Shown: piece by piece, positions 16,906 to 25,702 of the stretch
Position numbering within the stretch: the first letter of the stretch is position 1
How the letters are laid out: each line of letters starts with the position of its first letter
NCBI GenBank assembly: GCA_964516295.1
Contig: CAZEYT010000003.1
Coordinates: 1-64,000, forward strand
Source: CAZEYT01 sp964516295
GTDB lineage: Bacteria; Verrucomicrobiota; Verrucomicrobiia; Chthoniobacterales; Terrimicrobiaceae
DNA: 64,000 bases
Direction of reading: 5' to 3'
Notes under the pieces: model-generated
Told to the model about the DNA's origin: nothing
Databases searched by the model: none
Seen by the model: the letters and a program-made list of their open reading frames with translations, nothing else
Translations under genes and position numbers: made by a program

Positions 16906-17409
16906 ATGAGAACCGCTGTCGCCTGCCTCGCCGCCGCCCTTTTGCTTTCCGGCTGCGGATACAAACTCGGAGAAATCCGCCCAACGCCCATGCGTTCGGT
17001 GCGCACGCTGGCCGTCCCCACATTCAAAAACAAAACTTACGAAGTGCGCGTCGAGGTGCTGCTGGCCGATACCCTCGTCAAGGCCCTGCAGCGCGATGGG
17101 ACCTACCAGATCGTCTCGGACAATAGCGCCGATGCGATCATTTACTGCACGCTGGCCAAGATCGAACGCCGCTCCATCCGATCGGTTCAAAACAACGTGC
17201 TCGCCACGGCGGAATTCGAACTCCGCATGGAAGCCGACTACCAGGTTCAAGATCGCGTGACCGGGGCCATTCTCCTCGCCGGACGTTCGCAGGGCCGCAC
17301 GACCTTCTTCAGTGGCAACGACCTCCAAACCATCGAGCGTCAGGCGATTTCGAACGCCGCCGCGGATCTTGCAGACGAGATCACCGTGGCTATCACCGAA
17401 GGCTGGTAA
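16906..17409 (+). CDS. LptE-like LPS assembly lipoprotein
   Basis: A 167-residue lipoprotein with a lipobox at LLLSGCG (Cys18) followed by YKLG, the usual LptE opening. The core, with TLAVPTFKNKTYEVRVEVLL and the late AISNAAADLADEITVAI, fits the family that partners LptD in placing LPS in the outer leaflet. Its presence implies an LPS-bearing outer membrane. It is one base from the BamD-like gene and 18 bases before rsmI. Confidence 0.85.
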   Translation: MRTAVACLAAALLLSGCGYKLGEIRPTPMRSVRTLAVPTFKNKTYEVRVEVLLADTLVKALQRDGTYQIVSDNSADAIIYCTLAKIERRSIRSVQNNVLATAEFELRMEADYQVQDRVTGAILLAGRSQGRTTFFSGNDLQTIERQAISNAAADLADEITVAITEGW

Positions 17410-17427
17410 GCATCCTTCTTCCGTCAC

Positions 17428-18123
17428 GTGCTGAGCGTCGTCCCCACGCCGATCGGCAACCGCCAGGACATCACGCTCCGGGCGGTGGAAACCCTGAGAG
17501 CCGCCGACCTTATCGCCGCAGAGGATACCCGACACAGCGGTCTGCTCCTCCACCACTTCGGGATCAAAAAGCCATTCGTCAGTCTTCACGAACACAACGA
17601 GTCGGCGAGGACCGGCGATCTGATCGAGCGCATGGCCGGCGGTCTCCATGTTGTGCTTATCACGGATGCCGGCATGCCCGGAATCTCCGATCCCGGACAC
17701 CGCCTTGTCCGTGCCTGCATTTCCGCGGGTTTGCCGATGACCGTGCTCCCCGGGCCCTCCGCCGTACCGACCGCGTTGGTGGGGTCGGGATTTCCGACCG
17801 ATCGATTTTACTATGGCGGATTTCTTCCCGTGAAAAGCGGACGGCGGGCCGCCGAGATCGCCCGGGCGGCCGCCCGGAGCGAGACGAGCGTTTATTTTGA
17901 GTCGCCGCACCGGATTCTCCGCACGCTGGAGGCTCTCGCTGCGGCTTGTCCGGAGCGGCCCGTTTGCGTGGCGCGGGAGCTCACGAAAACCTTCGAGAAC
18001 TACCAACGCGGAACGCCGGCGGAGGTTCTCACGCACTTTGAGAAGCATCCCCCGAAAGGCGAAATCACTCTCGTCATCTCCGCCTCGGATGAACCGGCGG
18101 TGCCTGTGACGGATGACGAATAA
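17428..18123 (+). CDS. rsmI: 16S rRNA (cytidine1402-2'-O)-methyltransferase RsmI
   Basis: A 231-residue SAM-dependent tetrapyrrole-methylase-fold enzyme. VPTPIGNRQDITLRAVETL, AAEDTRHSG, SLHEHNE, VLITDAGMPGISDPG and VLPGPSAV are all RsmI signature blocks. It methylates the ribose of C1402 in the ribosomal P site. The start is GTG at 17428. It is shorter than the E. coli protein, lacking the C-terminal extension. It overlaps the next gene by 11 bases, suggesting one transcript from the BamD-like gene onward. Confidence 0.94.
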   Translation: MLSVVPTPIGNRQDITLRAVETLRAADLIAAEDTRHSGLLLHHFGIKKPFVSLHEHNESARTGDLIERMAGGLHVVLITDAGMPGISDPGHRLVRACISAGLPMTVLPGPSAVPTALVGSGFPTDRFYYGGFLPVKSGRRAAEIARAAARSETSVYFESPHRILRTLEALAAACPERPVCVARELTKTFENYQRGTPAEVLTHFEKHPPKGEITLVISASDEPAVPVTDDE

Positions 18124-18619
18124 TCTCCCGCCGCTCTTTGCCCGCGAGCGCTGGCTCCGGCTCGGAGCAGCCCTCGCGCTTCTCGCCGGGCTCGCCGTTC
18201 TCGCCGTCATCGAGCCCCGCGGTCAACCACCCTTTCCCACGCTGCCATGCGGCTTTCGGGGGACGACCGGTCTGCCGTGTGCCTTCTGCGGGGGAACGCG
18301 TGCCGCGCATGCGTTGCTGAATGGCGATCTTTCGCGCACCCTCGATCTGAACGCGCTCGCCATCCCCGCAGTGCTGCTGGTGGTGATCGCCACGGCCATT
18401 CTCCTTTTTGAAGCGGCCCGCGGACGACGCCTGACCGCCTGGCCCGTGTTCGGTCGCCGCGTCGCGCGATTTTTGCCCGTCTTCCTCTTACTGATGGTCG
18501 GCTGGTGGATTCCACACATTGTCGTGGCGCTCAAAAAGCCCAACACCGAGCTTGTCGATCTGAAGAACCCCGTAGCGGCCGAGCTGCGCCGGTGGGTGGA
18601 GCACCCAGAACACCGCTGA
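18113..18619 (+). CDS. DUF2752 membrane protein
   Basis: A 168-residue protein with a first hydrophobic segment (about 17-34), then PCGFRGTTGLPCAFCGGTRA, the Cys-rich signature of DUF2752, then two more hydrophobic segments. No activity is known to me for this family. It overlaps rsmI by 11 bases and ends convergently 5 bases before the lipase-like gene. Confidence 0.85.
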   Translation: MTNNLPPLFARERWLRLGAALALLAGLAVLAVIEPRGQPPFPTLPCGFRGTTGLPCAFCGGTRAAHALLNGDLSRTLDLNALAIPAVLLVVIATAILLFEAARGRRLTAWPVFGRRVARFLPVFLLLMVGWWIPHIVVALKKPNTELVDLKNPVAAELRRWVEHPEHR

Positions 18620-18624
18620 GGTTC

Positions 18625-20202
18625 CTAATGGCCCGCCTCGTTGAGGATGCGACGCATTTCCTCGACTCCCTGGGCATTCTCATTGGCCCCGTGGCCCGAG
18701 GGCACGATTTTCTCCGAGACCGCCGTGTCGAGGTGCGAACTCCAATACGGCACGACACCATCCGTGCTCTGGGGGGTATTTCCCCGCCCGCGATCCCCGA
18801 TGATTGAGTGATGCGGAACCTTGCGGGAGAGTGGGAGATTGAGAATCGACAGAAGCAGGGGCGACTGCGCACGAAGGAATCGAATGCTGTTCGCCGGAGC
18901 CACAAAGAGACTGCGCACATCGTCGCGCAACAGGGCCAGAATTTCCTGGCGTTCCCGCTGCCCCATGGAACTGAACGGAATCTGAATCAAGTGGGCGGCA
19001 AAACCGGCAATCGGCCGCAGAGCCAGCGGACTCCCACGGTGCGGCGTCGCCACAAAAATCACCCGCGAAACATCGTCCCGAGCGCCAAAGGCGATCAAAC
19101 GTCGGAGGAGTTCCATGTTCTCCGGACTTAGCGACACTTTGTCAAAGTCCTGATCGGAAAATTGACTCCACAGGTATCGTCCGCCCTCGCGGATCATCAG
19201 GCTCGAAATCAGCCCTCCCATACTGTGGCCGATCAGGATTTTCTGGTTCAAATTCGGGTTGGTATCCGACGGATCCAAGGTCTTTTGAAAGCGATCCAGC
19301 TCGCTGCGGAGCATGGCTGCGGATGTCCAGACCGGAAGACCCGTGGGATAACTGAAATACCAAAACTGATATCTCTCGCGCACTTTCGGATCGGACAGAA
19401 GATGGTTGGTCGCCTGCGTCCAAGCTTCGGGGCGGGACATCAGCCCGTGGACAAAGACGACCGGAATCTTTTTCGGGTCGTAGGGCTGGAGTTGAACAAG
19501 TCCGGCGGAGGAGATGTTTCGCTGGATGAAAAGCATTCCCTCAATATCGATCGAGCGGTTGGCACCGTGGGTGAGAAGGACGGCCAGCGGTGCTGAGAAA
19601 TCCGCCGCCAACGGCACGCGCCGTCCGCCAAGCTTCACCTTCTCGACATTCATCGCATCGTAGATGGTCAGCCGTGGAACGGTCTTTTCAAAAGAGATCA
19701 CCGCCGTCGCTGACCGTGTCATTCCGGCTTTGGGAATGCCCGGCTGTCCGCGGAGGACCGGAGACCCCTTGGGCGCCCAGAGGACGAGCGGGACGCCGAT
19801 TCCCGGCTGGACCGAACGACCAAGCAGGCGGCGGATTTTCACGCGTGATGCTGGGAAGACGGTTTTGTGGTCGGAGGGATTCAGCACGTTCGCCCCACTG
19901 CGGACGATCTGGAGTTTGTCCGACGAGACAAACCCGCCCGGGACAAGATCTTCAACGATCTGTTCCACGGCGGCGTTGTAGCGGGCGGTCGCCTCGGCCT
20001 CCCCGCGCGAGGCAGCCTGCCAGGATGCACGGGCCACCGCGAGCGATTCGTCGAGCGTCACGGGCGGGCGCGTGGGACGCGGCTTCTCGACCCTTACGAG
20101 AACAGTCGCACAACCGGACAAAACAGCCGGTAAAAGAAGAATGAACGCAAAGCGTCGCAATTCAGCGAAGCGCTTCAATGGCTTGGACGATGTCGGATTC
20201 AT
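18625..20202 (-). CDS. alpha/beta-hydrolase lipoprotein, lipase-like
   Basis: A 525-residue protein beginning with an export signal and lipobox (FILLLPAVLSGCAT). The N-terminal 200 residues are of unknown fold. From PVVFVHGLMSRPEAW onward it is an alpha/beta-hydrolase with nucleophile GHSMGG, the FVATPHRGSPLA block seen in lipases, and a late GHGANENAQG that could supply the catalytic His. It is likely a surface or periplasmic esterase. The ATG at 20202 gives a proper signal; its first 41 bases overlap the 3' end of aroB. Confidence 0.78.
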   Translation of the reverse strand: MNPTSSKPLKRFAELRRFAFILLLPAVLSGCATVLVRVEKPRPTRPPVTLDESLAVARASWQAASRGEAEATARYNAAVEQIVEDLVPGGFVSSDKLQIVRSGANVLNPSDHKTVFPASRVKIRRLLGRSVQPGIGVPLVLWAPKGSPVLRGQPGIPKAGMTRSATAVISFEKTVPRLTIYDAMNVEKVKLGGRRVPLAADFSAPLAVLLTHGANRSIDIEGMLFIQRNISSAGLVQLQPYDPKKIPVVFVHGLMSRPEAWTQATNHLLSDPKVRERYQFWYFSYPTGLPVWTSAAMLRSELDRFQKTLDPSDTNPNLNQKILIGHSMGGLISSLMIREGGRYLWSQFSDQDFDKVSLSPENMELLRRLIAFGARDDVSRVIFVATPHRGSPLALRPIAGFAAHLIQIPFSSMGQRERQEILALLRDDVRSLFVAPANSIRFLRAQSPLLLSILNLPLSRKVPHHSIIGDRGRGNTPQSTDGVVPYWSSHLDTAVSEKIVPSGHGANENAQGVEEMRRILNEAGH

Positions 20203-21217
20203 GGACTTGGTCGGAAACAAAGGCCTCTCCGAGCGAACGAAGAAGAACGAAGCGGATGGCCCCGGCGTGGAATTTTTTGTCTTTTCGAAGCGCCCCGAGG
20301 ATCGACTCGGTTGGAACGTCTTTCGGTAAAACGACCGGCAACCCTTCCCGGCGGAGAGCACCCAGCACGCGCTCCGCCTCGGCCTCGGTGAGTCCGGATT
20401 TCTCCACCGAGAGCCTTACGGCGGCCACGAGTCCGAGACTGATCGCCTCCCCGTGCAAAAACCTCCCGTATCCACCGGCGTTCTCGATGCCGTGGCCGAT
20501 GGTATGCCCGAAGTTGAGCAAAGCCCGGAGGCCTTTGGTTTCGAACTCATCCGCCTCGACAATCCGGGCCTTGATCTCGATGTTGCGCCGAACCATTTCC
20601 TCGCGGGATGTCGGCAACTGCAAGAGGTCGGGATCGCGGATGGCCGCATGCTTGATCACTTCCGCGAGACCTTCCTGATACTCTCGCTTGGGCAGACTCT
20701 CCAGTGTCGCGGGGTCGACCAACACGAGTCGTGGCTGATGAAACGCACCGATCAAATTTTTCCCACCGGGTGCATTGACGCCGGTTTTTCCCCCGACCGA
20801 ACTGTCGACCTGCGATACGACGGTGGTCGGAATCTGCACGTAAGGAATTCCGCGGTAGTAGATGGCCGCGATAAAGCCCGCGAGGTCGCCGACAACTCCG
20901 CCCCCGAGCGCGATCACCGAGGCCGAGCGATCCAAACCGGCTGCAATGAGGCGGTCACAAACGTCCCCGGCAACGCGCAGGGATTTTGAGGCTTCTCCGG
21001 CATCGACCGTCACCACCTCCGGAACAAATCCGGCCGCCCGCAACGAATCCGCAATCGTGGCGGCATAGAGGGGGCCGACGTTCGTGTCGGTGACGACCGC
21101 ACACTTTCCCGGCTTGAGAACCCCAAGGGCCGCCTCTCCCGCTTTGACCAGCAGCCCGTCTTCAATGAGGACATCGTACGGGGCTTGTGAGAGGTTGACG
21201 CGGACACGGCTGGGCAT
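20162..21217 (-). CDS. aroB: 3-dehydroquinate synthase
   Basis: A 351-residue NAD- and Zn-dependent enzyme of the shikimate pathway, converting DAHP to 3-dehydroquinate. Visible blocks include ALGGGVVGDLAGFIAA, QVDSSVGGKTGVNAPGGKNL, the metal-site region NFGHTIGHGIE, and FLHGEAIS. The start at 21217 (MPSRVRVNL) is used because the longer frame adds 39 residues unlike the family. It is followed by the lipase-like gene with overlap, so the two may be co-transcribed. Confidence 0.95.
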   Translation of the reverse strand: MPSRVRVNLSQAPYDVLIEDGLLVKAGEAALGVLKPGKCAVVTDTNVGPLYAATIADSLRAAGFVPEVVTVDAGEASKSLRVAGDVCDRLIAAGLDRSASVIALGGGVVGDLAGFIAAIYYRGIPYVQIPTTVVSQVDSSVGGKTGVNAPGGKNLIGAFHQPRLVLVDPATLESLPKREYQEGLAEVIKHAAIRDPDLLQLPTSREEMVRRNIEIKARIVEADEFETKGLRALLNFGHTIGHGIENAGGYGRFLHGEAISLGLVAAVRLSVEKSGLTEAEAERVLGALRREGLPVVLPKDVPTESILGALRKDKKFHAGAIRFVLLRSLGEAFVSDQVHESDIVQAIEALR

Positions 21218-21314
21218 CGGGGGAGTATGCGCAGGAGCCCCGGTGACGTCGAATCGTTTGTTGGTCAAGCGGGAGAACTTGAACGAGCGCAAAAGACGGC
21301 TAACCTGCTCGCAT

Positions 21315-21770
21315 ATGCAACTTTCCATGCGCACCGATTACGCGCTCCGGGCGCTGTTCACTCTGGTGGAACACCACGGCGGACAACCGATTCCCATTGG
21401 CGAACTGGCGCGGCGGAACGATGTGCCAAAACGGTTTTTGGAACACATCATGCTCGACCTCAAAGAGCGGGGCTGGGTTCAGAGCACGGCCGGCAAGCGC
21501 GGCGGATACGTCCTCGCAAAAAGCCCCTCGCGCATCACGATGGGCGAAGTCGTGCGTCACTTCGACGGTTACCTTGCTCCAATCGCCTGCGTCTCGGTCA
21601 CCGATTATCGTCGTTGCTCTCAGGAGCCGGTCTGTCGGTTTCGACGGGTCATGTTGGGAGCGCGAAACATGGTGGCGAATCTCATGGACAATCTCTCTTT
21701 GGAAGATGTGATGAGGAATTCCCCGGTTTCTCAAGATGAGATCACGGGGCTTTATGGCGATGGAATTTAA
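21315..21770 (+). CDS. Rrf2-family transcriptional regulator, probably Fe-S-binding
   Basis: A 151-residue winged-helix regulator. MRTDYALRALFTLVEHHGG and KRFLEHIMLDLKERGWV are Rrf2/IscR-type DNA-binding helices. Three Cys in ACVSVTDYRRCSQEPVC (spacing C-X8-C-X5-C) occupy the place of the Fe-S ligands in IscR-type members, so sensing through a cluster is likely. The spacing differs from classical IscR. It is divergent from aroB, and no iron-sulphur assembly genes are nearby. Confidence 0.88.
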   Translation: MQLSMRTDYALRALFTLVEHHGGQPIPIGELARRNDVPKRFLEHIMLDLKERGWVQSTAGKRGGYVLAKSPSRITMGEVVRHFDGYLAPIACVSVTDYRRCSQEPVCRFRRVMLGARNMVANLMDNLSLEDVMRNSPVSQDEITGLYGDGI

Positions 21771-22314
21771 ATCCCGACTTCTGCTGGGGTCTGTTCTCAC
21801 CATTTGGGGGAGCAGTCTTTTGGTTGCACAAGAACCCGGCTCCGATCCTCGCAAGCGGATGGTTTTTCCCGCCGGGGCGGCCGAGCCGGCACCGAGTGCC
21901 ACGCCGGTCGCGACGCCGGCTGCGCCGGCGTCGAAACGCGAAACGCCCGAGACGTCGATTGAGACCTTTTTCCTCGCTCTCAAAGCCGGCCAGGTCGAGG
22001 CCGCGTATGATCAGCTGACCCGCGGCACCGTGATCGCGGAGCGAGCCGAAGGATTGCGACAATTGAAGAATCGCACCAAAGAGGCGCTCGACAGCTATGG
22101 ACCAATCTCGGGCTACGAATCAGTCAATGTCCTCACGGCCGGAAAGAGCCTTGTCCGTCACACTTGCATCTCGCTCAACGAAGATCTCCCGCTTCGGTGG
22201 CGCTTCTACTTTTATCGCGGACCGAACGGCTGGAAACTGGTCGATCTCCGCGTCGATGATGGTCTAGTCGAGCTCTTTGAGGAGGTCGTCCGCGATCCGA
22301 AGAAACCCGATTGA
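21754..22314 (+). CDS. exported hypothetical protein
   Basis: A 186-residue protein with a signal-like N-terminus (LLLGSVLTIWGSSLLVAQ), an Ala/Pro-rich linker (about 38-62), and a conserved-looking domain from ETSIETFFLALKAG to the end that resembles small alpha+beta proteins of the DUF4864/NTF2-like type. I cannot name it firmly. It overlaps the Rrf2 gene by 17 bases; a start at 21760 is also possible. Its tail abuts phoU convergently. Confidence 0.65.
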   Translation: MAMEFKSRLLLGSVLTIWGSSLLVAQEPGSDPRKRMVFPAGAAEPAPSATPVATPAAPASKRETPETSIETFFLALKAGQVEAAYDQLTRGTVIAERAEGLRQLKNRTKEALDSYGPISGYESVNVLTAGKSLVRHTCISLNEDLPLRWRFYFYRGPNGWKLVDLRVDDGLVELFEEVVRDPKKPD

Positions 22315-23001
22315 TCAGGGAAGCGGCATCACGTGGCGGATATCCTCCGCCGCCACAGCAAAAACGGTATCCTCGGCGATGTTCGTCGACTGATCGCCGA
22401 TCCGCTCCAAGAACCGCGCCACAAAAATCAGTTCGAGATAGGCCTGGATCATACCGGGATTCACCGGCATCAACTCGGTGACGCGATTCGCAAAATCGCG
22501 GTTCATGGCGTCCAGTTCGCGATCCCGTGGCTTGAGGGTGCGCGCAAGATCGGGATCGTTCTCCGCATAGGCCTTGATCGCATCCTGCAACATGGCGCTG
22601 GCGTGTTTGAAGAGCGGCTCCAAGGCCGAGGTCTCCGAGATCACCGCGTGCGTGTTGAGCTTCCTGGCGCGGCGCGCGATGCCCACCGCCTGATCCGCCA
22701 CCCGCTCCAGATTCACGCTCATCTTCATGGCCGCGATGACGGTTCGCAGATCGGAAGCATACGGGTGGAAACGAAGCATGATCTCGATGCCGTCGCGATC
22801 CACTTGGATTTCCAAAGAATCAATCTCCTCATCGTCGGCGATGGCCGTATTGCACCAATCCTCATCCCGCTCGAAAAGCCCGCGACGCGCATTTTCCAAG
22901 TTGCGCGTGGTCAGGCTGGCCATCATGAGAACATTTTTTCGAAGCGCTTCCAGAGCGGAGTCGAAATCGGTGAGGATATGGCGGGTGGGTTCGGAAGACA
23001 T
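22315..23001 (-). CDS. phoU: phosphate signalling protein PhoU
   Basis: A 228-residue all-helical protein with two PhoU repeats. Each carries the metal-binding pattern seen here as MKMSVNLERVADQAVGIA and IFVARFLERIGDQSTNIAED. It links the Pst transporter to PhoR signalling and prevents excess phosphate uptake. The ATG at 23001 is chosen; the longer frame upstream is antisense noise over pstB. Last gene of the pst operon, 14 bases after pstB. Confidence 0.95.
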   Translation of the reverse strand: MSSEPTRHILTDFDSALEALRKNVLMMASLTTRNLENARRGLFERDEDWCNTAIADDEEIDSLEIQVDRDGIEIMLRFHPYASDLRTVIAAMKMSVNLERVADQAVGIARRARKLNTHAVISETSALEPLFKHASAMLQDAIKAYAENDPDLARTLKPRDRELDAMNRDFANRVTELMPVNPGMIQAYLELIFVARFLERIGDQSTNIAEDTVFAVAAEDIRHVMPLP

Positions 23002-23015
23002 AGGGAAACAGGGGC

Positions 23016-23825
23016 TCAGCCGAAGCGGCCGGTGATATAGTCCTCGGTCTGCTTTTCGGAGGGATTGGAAAAAATCTTCTGCGTTTCGGCATACTCGATG
23101 AGCTTGCCGAGATAGAAAAACGCGGTGAGATCCGAGCAGCGTGTGGCCTGCTGCATGTTGTGGGTGACGATCACGATGGTGAATTCGTTTTTGAGGCCGT
23201 GGATGAGCTCTTCCACCTTTGCGGTGGCGATGGGGTCCAACGCCGAGCACGGCTCGTCCATGAGAAGAACCTTCGGTTGGTTGGCGATGGCCCGCGCGAT
23301 GCAAAGGCGCTGCATTTGCCCACCCGAAAGACCGAGTGCGCTTTCGTGCAGGCGGTCTTTGACTTCCTCCCACAACGCCGCCCCCCGGAGGCTTCGTTCG
23401 ACGGTCTCGTCGAGGACCGAACGCGACTTCGTCCCGCTGATCCGCAGGCCGTAGACGACATTCTCGTAAATGCTCTTGGGAAACGGATTTGATTTTTGAA
23501 AGACCATGCCGATGGCCCGGCGCAGGGCAATGACTTCGACACCCGCCGAAAAAATGCTCTGCCCTTGAAGCAGGATGTCGCCCTCCGTCCGCACACCTTC
23601 GATGAGTTCGTTCATGCGGTTGAAGTTGCGGAGCAGGGTGGTCTTGCCGCAGCCGGAGGGGCCGATGAAGGCGGTGACCTGTTTCTCCGGAATGTCCATC
23701 GTGATCCCATGGAGCGCCTGTTTTTTCCCGTAGAAGAAATTGAAATCCCGAACCGAGAGGAGATCCGGGCGGCCATTTGCAGGCTGGGCACTGCTACGGG
23801 ATGTCGTCGGGGCGGTATCGTTCAT
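23016..23825 (-). CDS. pstB: phosphate ABC transporter ATP-binding protein
   Basis: A 269-residue ABC ATPase. Walker A is GPSGCGKTTLL, the signature LSGGQMQRLCIARA, Walker B VLLMDEPCSALDP. The order and the NRMNELIEGVRTEGDI block are specific to PstB. It powers phosphate import through PstC/PstA. The first 25 residues form a Ser/Thr/Pro-rich extension. An ATG at 23837 is also possible; longer starts would overlap pstA. Confidence 0.95.
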   Translation of the reverse strand: MNDTAPTTSRSSAQPANGRPDLLSVRDFNFFYGKKQALHGITMDIPEKQVTAFIGPSGCGKTTLLRNFNRMNELIEGVRTEGDILLQGQSIFSAGVEVIALRRAIGMVFQKSNPFPKSIYENVVYGLRISGTKSRSVLDETVERSLRGAALWEEVKDRLHESALGLSGGQMQRLCIARAIANQPKVLLMDEPCSALDPIATAKVEELIHGLKNEFTIVIVTHNMQQATRCSDLTAFFYLGKLIEYAETQKIFSNPSEKQTEDYITGRFG

Positions 23826-23863
23826 GGACGAGATCATAGGGTGGTGGGTCGGAGCAGATTTGG

Positions 23864-24745
23864 CTAATACTTTTTGGAGAACGCCCACTGCGCCAGAATG
23901 TTTGCCGTTGTGACAAACGCGACAAGCACAAGCGAAGCAGTCCAGGCCATGGCGATCTGGTGCGGGAAGGGAACGGTCGAAAAATTGAAGATGAGCACCG
24001 ACAACGAGGCCGTCGGTTCGTTGAGCGATTTTGCCCAGAACTGACTGAACAGCGCGGTGAAGATCAGAGGAGCCGTCTCCCCGGCGGCCCGCGCCACGGC
24101 CAGCATCACCCCGGTCATGATCGCGGGCAGCGCGTCCGGGAGCACGATGCGAACGATCGTTTGGAATTTGGTGGCTCCCAAGCCGTAGGAGGCCTCACGG
24201 AACGAACTCTGCACGCTGAGGAGCGCCTGTTCCGACGTGAGTAAAATCGTGGGCAACATCAGAACCGCAAGGGCAAAGCCACCCGCATAGGCGGAGAACG
24301 AACCGGTCGACATCACCACCACCGCAAAAGCAAAGACACCGCAGATGATCGACGGGATGCCGGTGAGCAATTTGGCGACCAGACGAACCGCATGCGACAG
24401 ACGCGCATTCGGCGCGTATTCATTGATGTAGATCGCCCCCAAAATGCCAACCGGGGCCGAGAGGACCAGCCCAAGAGCAACCATTACCAACGTGCCAATG
24501 ACAGCATTTCCAAACCCACCGCCCACCATGCCCGCCGCTGGCGGCAATTCGACAAACGTGCTCCAACTCAGAAGCGGCAGGCCATTTTTGACGACGAGAA
24601 AAATGATGGAAAAAAGCGGCACCAAGGCCAAAAGAGAAAGCCCGACGCAGACGACGGTGAGGATGCGGTTCGTCCACGAACGGAACACGGTCCGACCCGC
24701 CCCGCCAGCGATGAAGGTTTCCCCCGCCGCCGTCGATGCACTCAT
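23864..24745 (-). CDS. pstA: phosphate ABC transporter permease PstA
   Basis: A 293-residue permease with six hydrophobic segments. The cytoplasmic loop SFREASYGLGATKFQTIVRI and the following LPDALPAIMTGVMLAVARAA contain the EAA contact motif for PstB. It forms the phosphate channel with PstC, and its start overlaps the pstC stop by 4 bases. The start could also lie at an internal Met, but the overlap supports this one. Confidence 0.94.
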   Translation of the reverse strand: MSASTAAGETFIAGGAGRTVFRSWTNRILTVVCVGLSLLALVPLFSIIFLVVKNGLPLLSWSTFVELPPAAGMVGGGFGNAVIGTLVMVALGLVLSAPVGILGAIYINEYAPNARLSHAVRLVAKLLTGIPSIICGVFAFAVVVMSTGSFSAYAGGFALAVLMLPTILLTSEQALLSVQSSFREASYGLGATKFQTIVRIVLPDALPAIMTGVMLAVARAAGETAPLIFTALFSQFWAKSLNEPTASLSVLIFNFSTVPFPHQIAMAWTASLVLVAFVTTANILAQWAFSKKY

Positions 24746-25683
24746 CGGACGCCCTCCGTTTTTTTCCGGGTGTAGCGCAAAACGGCCTCGCCGAGAAGAT
24801 TCACGCCGAGCGTGATGACGACGAGAATGAGCGCCGCATACATGAGCGAGTTTACCTGAAGACCGCTCGCCTCACCAAACTGATTCGCGAGCAGCCCGGC
24901 GAGCGTTCCGGAAGGTGCGAAGATCGACCACGACGGACGCGAACTGTTGCCGATGAGCATCGCGACTGCCATCGTCTCCCCCATCGCCCGGCCCAAAGCC
25001 AAAATGGTCGCCGCGACGACGCCCGGTGCGGCTGTCGGCAGAATCACCCCGAGAATCGCCTCCCACCGAGTCGCCCCAAGGGCATAGGCCCCTTCACGCA
25101 GGGCCGGTGGCACTGACGCCAATGCGCTGCGCGAAATGGCGGTGAGCGTCGGGAGTACCATCAGGGCGAGCACCACACTGGCCGTCAGAAGAGAGTTTCC
25201 GTAGGCCGGCCCGGCAAAAATGGGAACGGTCCCAAAGTTGGACGAAGCCCAATCGCCAACCGCCTTGATGATCGGGATCACCACAAAAATACCCCAGAGG
25301 CCGTAAACAACGCTGGGAATGGCCGCGAGCATTTCGACGACAAAACGAACCGTCTGACGAATCCCCAACGGGAGAAAATCTTCGCTGAGGAAAATGGCGA
25401 TCACCAACCCGAGCGGGAAGGCGATCACCATCGCAATCATTGAACTCGCGACCGTTCCGACAATGAAGGGAAAGACGCCAAACCGGTCCCGATTCGGCAC
25501 CCATGCCGAGGTCGTAAGAAAATCGAGCCCGTATCGCTGAACCGCCGGCCAGGCCTCGCTGGCGATCTCAAACAGGATCCACCCAAGGATCACCACGACC
25601 GCCGCCGCCGCGACCCAGCAGAGAACGCTGAAGAAATCCGGCAGTCGTCTCGCGACCGGAAAAGCGGATGGGATCTGCGACAC
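24742..25683 (-). CDS. pstC: phosphate ABC transporter permease PstC
   Basis: A 313-residue permease with about six hydrophobic segments and the EAA loop LREGAYALGATRWEAILGV. It pairs with PstA. It lies 19 bases downstream of pstS, in the usual pstSCAB-phoU order, so phosphate regulation through the pstS promoter probably governs it. Confidence 0.94.
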   Translation of the reverse strand: MSQIPSAFPVARRLPDFFSVLCWVAAAAVVVILGWILFEIASEAWPAVQRYGLDFLTTSAWVPNRDRFGVFPFIVGTVASSMIAMVIAFPLGLVIAIFLSEDFLPLGIRQTVRFVVEMLAAIPSVVYGLWGIFVVIPIIKAVGDWASSNFGTVPIFAGPAYGNSLLTASVVLALMVLPTLTAISRSALASVPPALREGAYALGATRWEAILGVILPTAAPGVVAATILALGRAMGETMAVAMLIGNSSRPSWSIFAPSGTLAGLLANQFGEASGLQVNSLMYAALILVVITLGVNLLGEAVLRYTRKKTEGVR

Positions 25684-25702
25684 GGGCGAGACTTTTGCAG
25701 GT

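Noticed and set aside
15699..17033. 444-codon minus-strand open frame
   Set aside because: Antisense to the BamD-like and LptE-like genes, which have signal peptides and recognisable domains.
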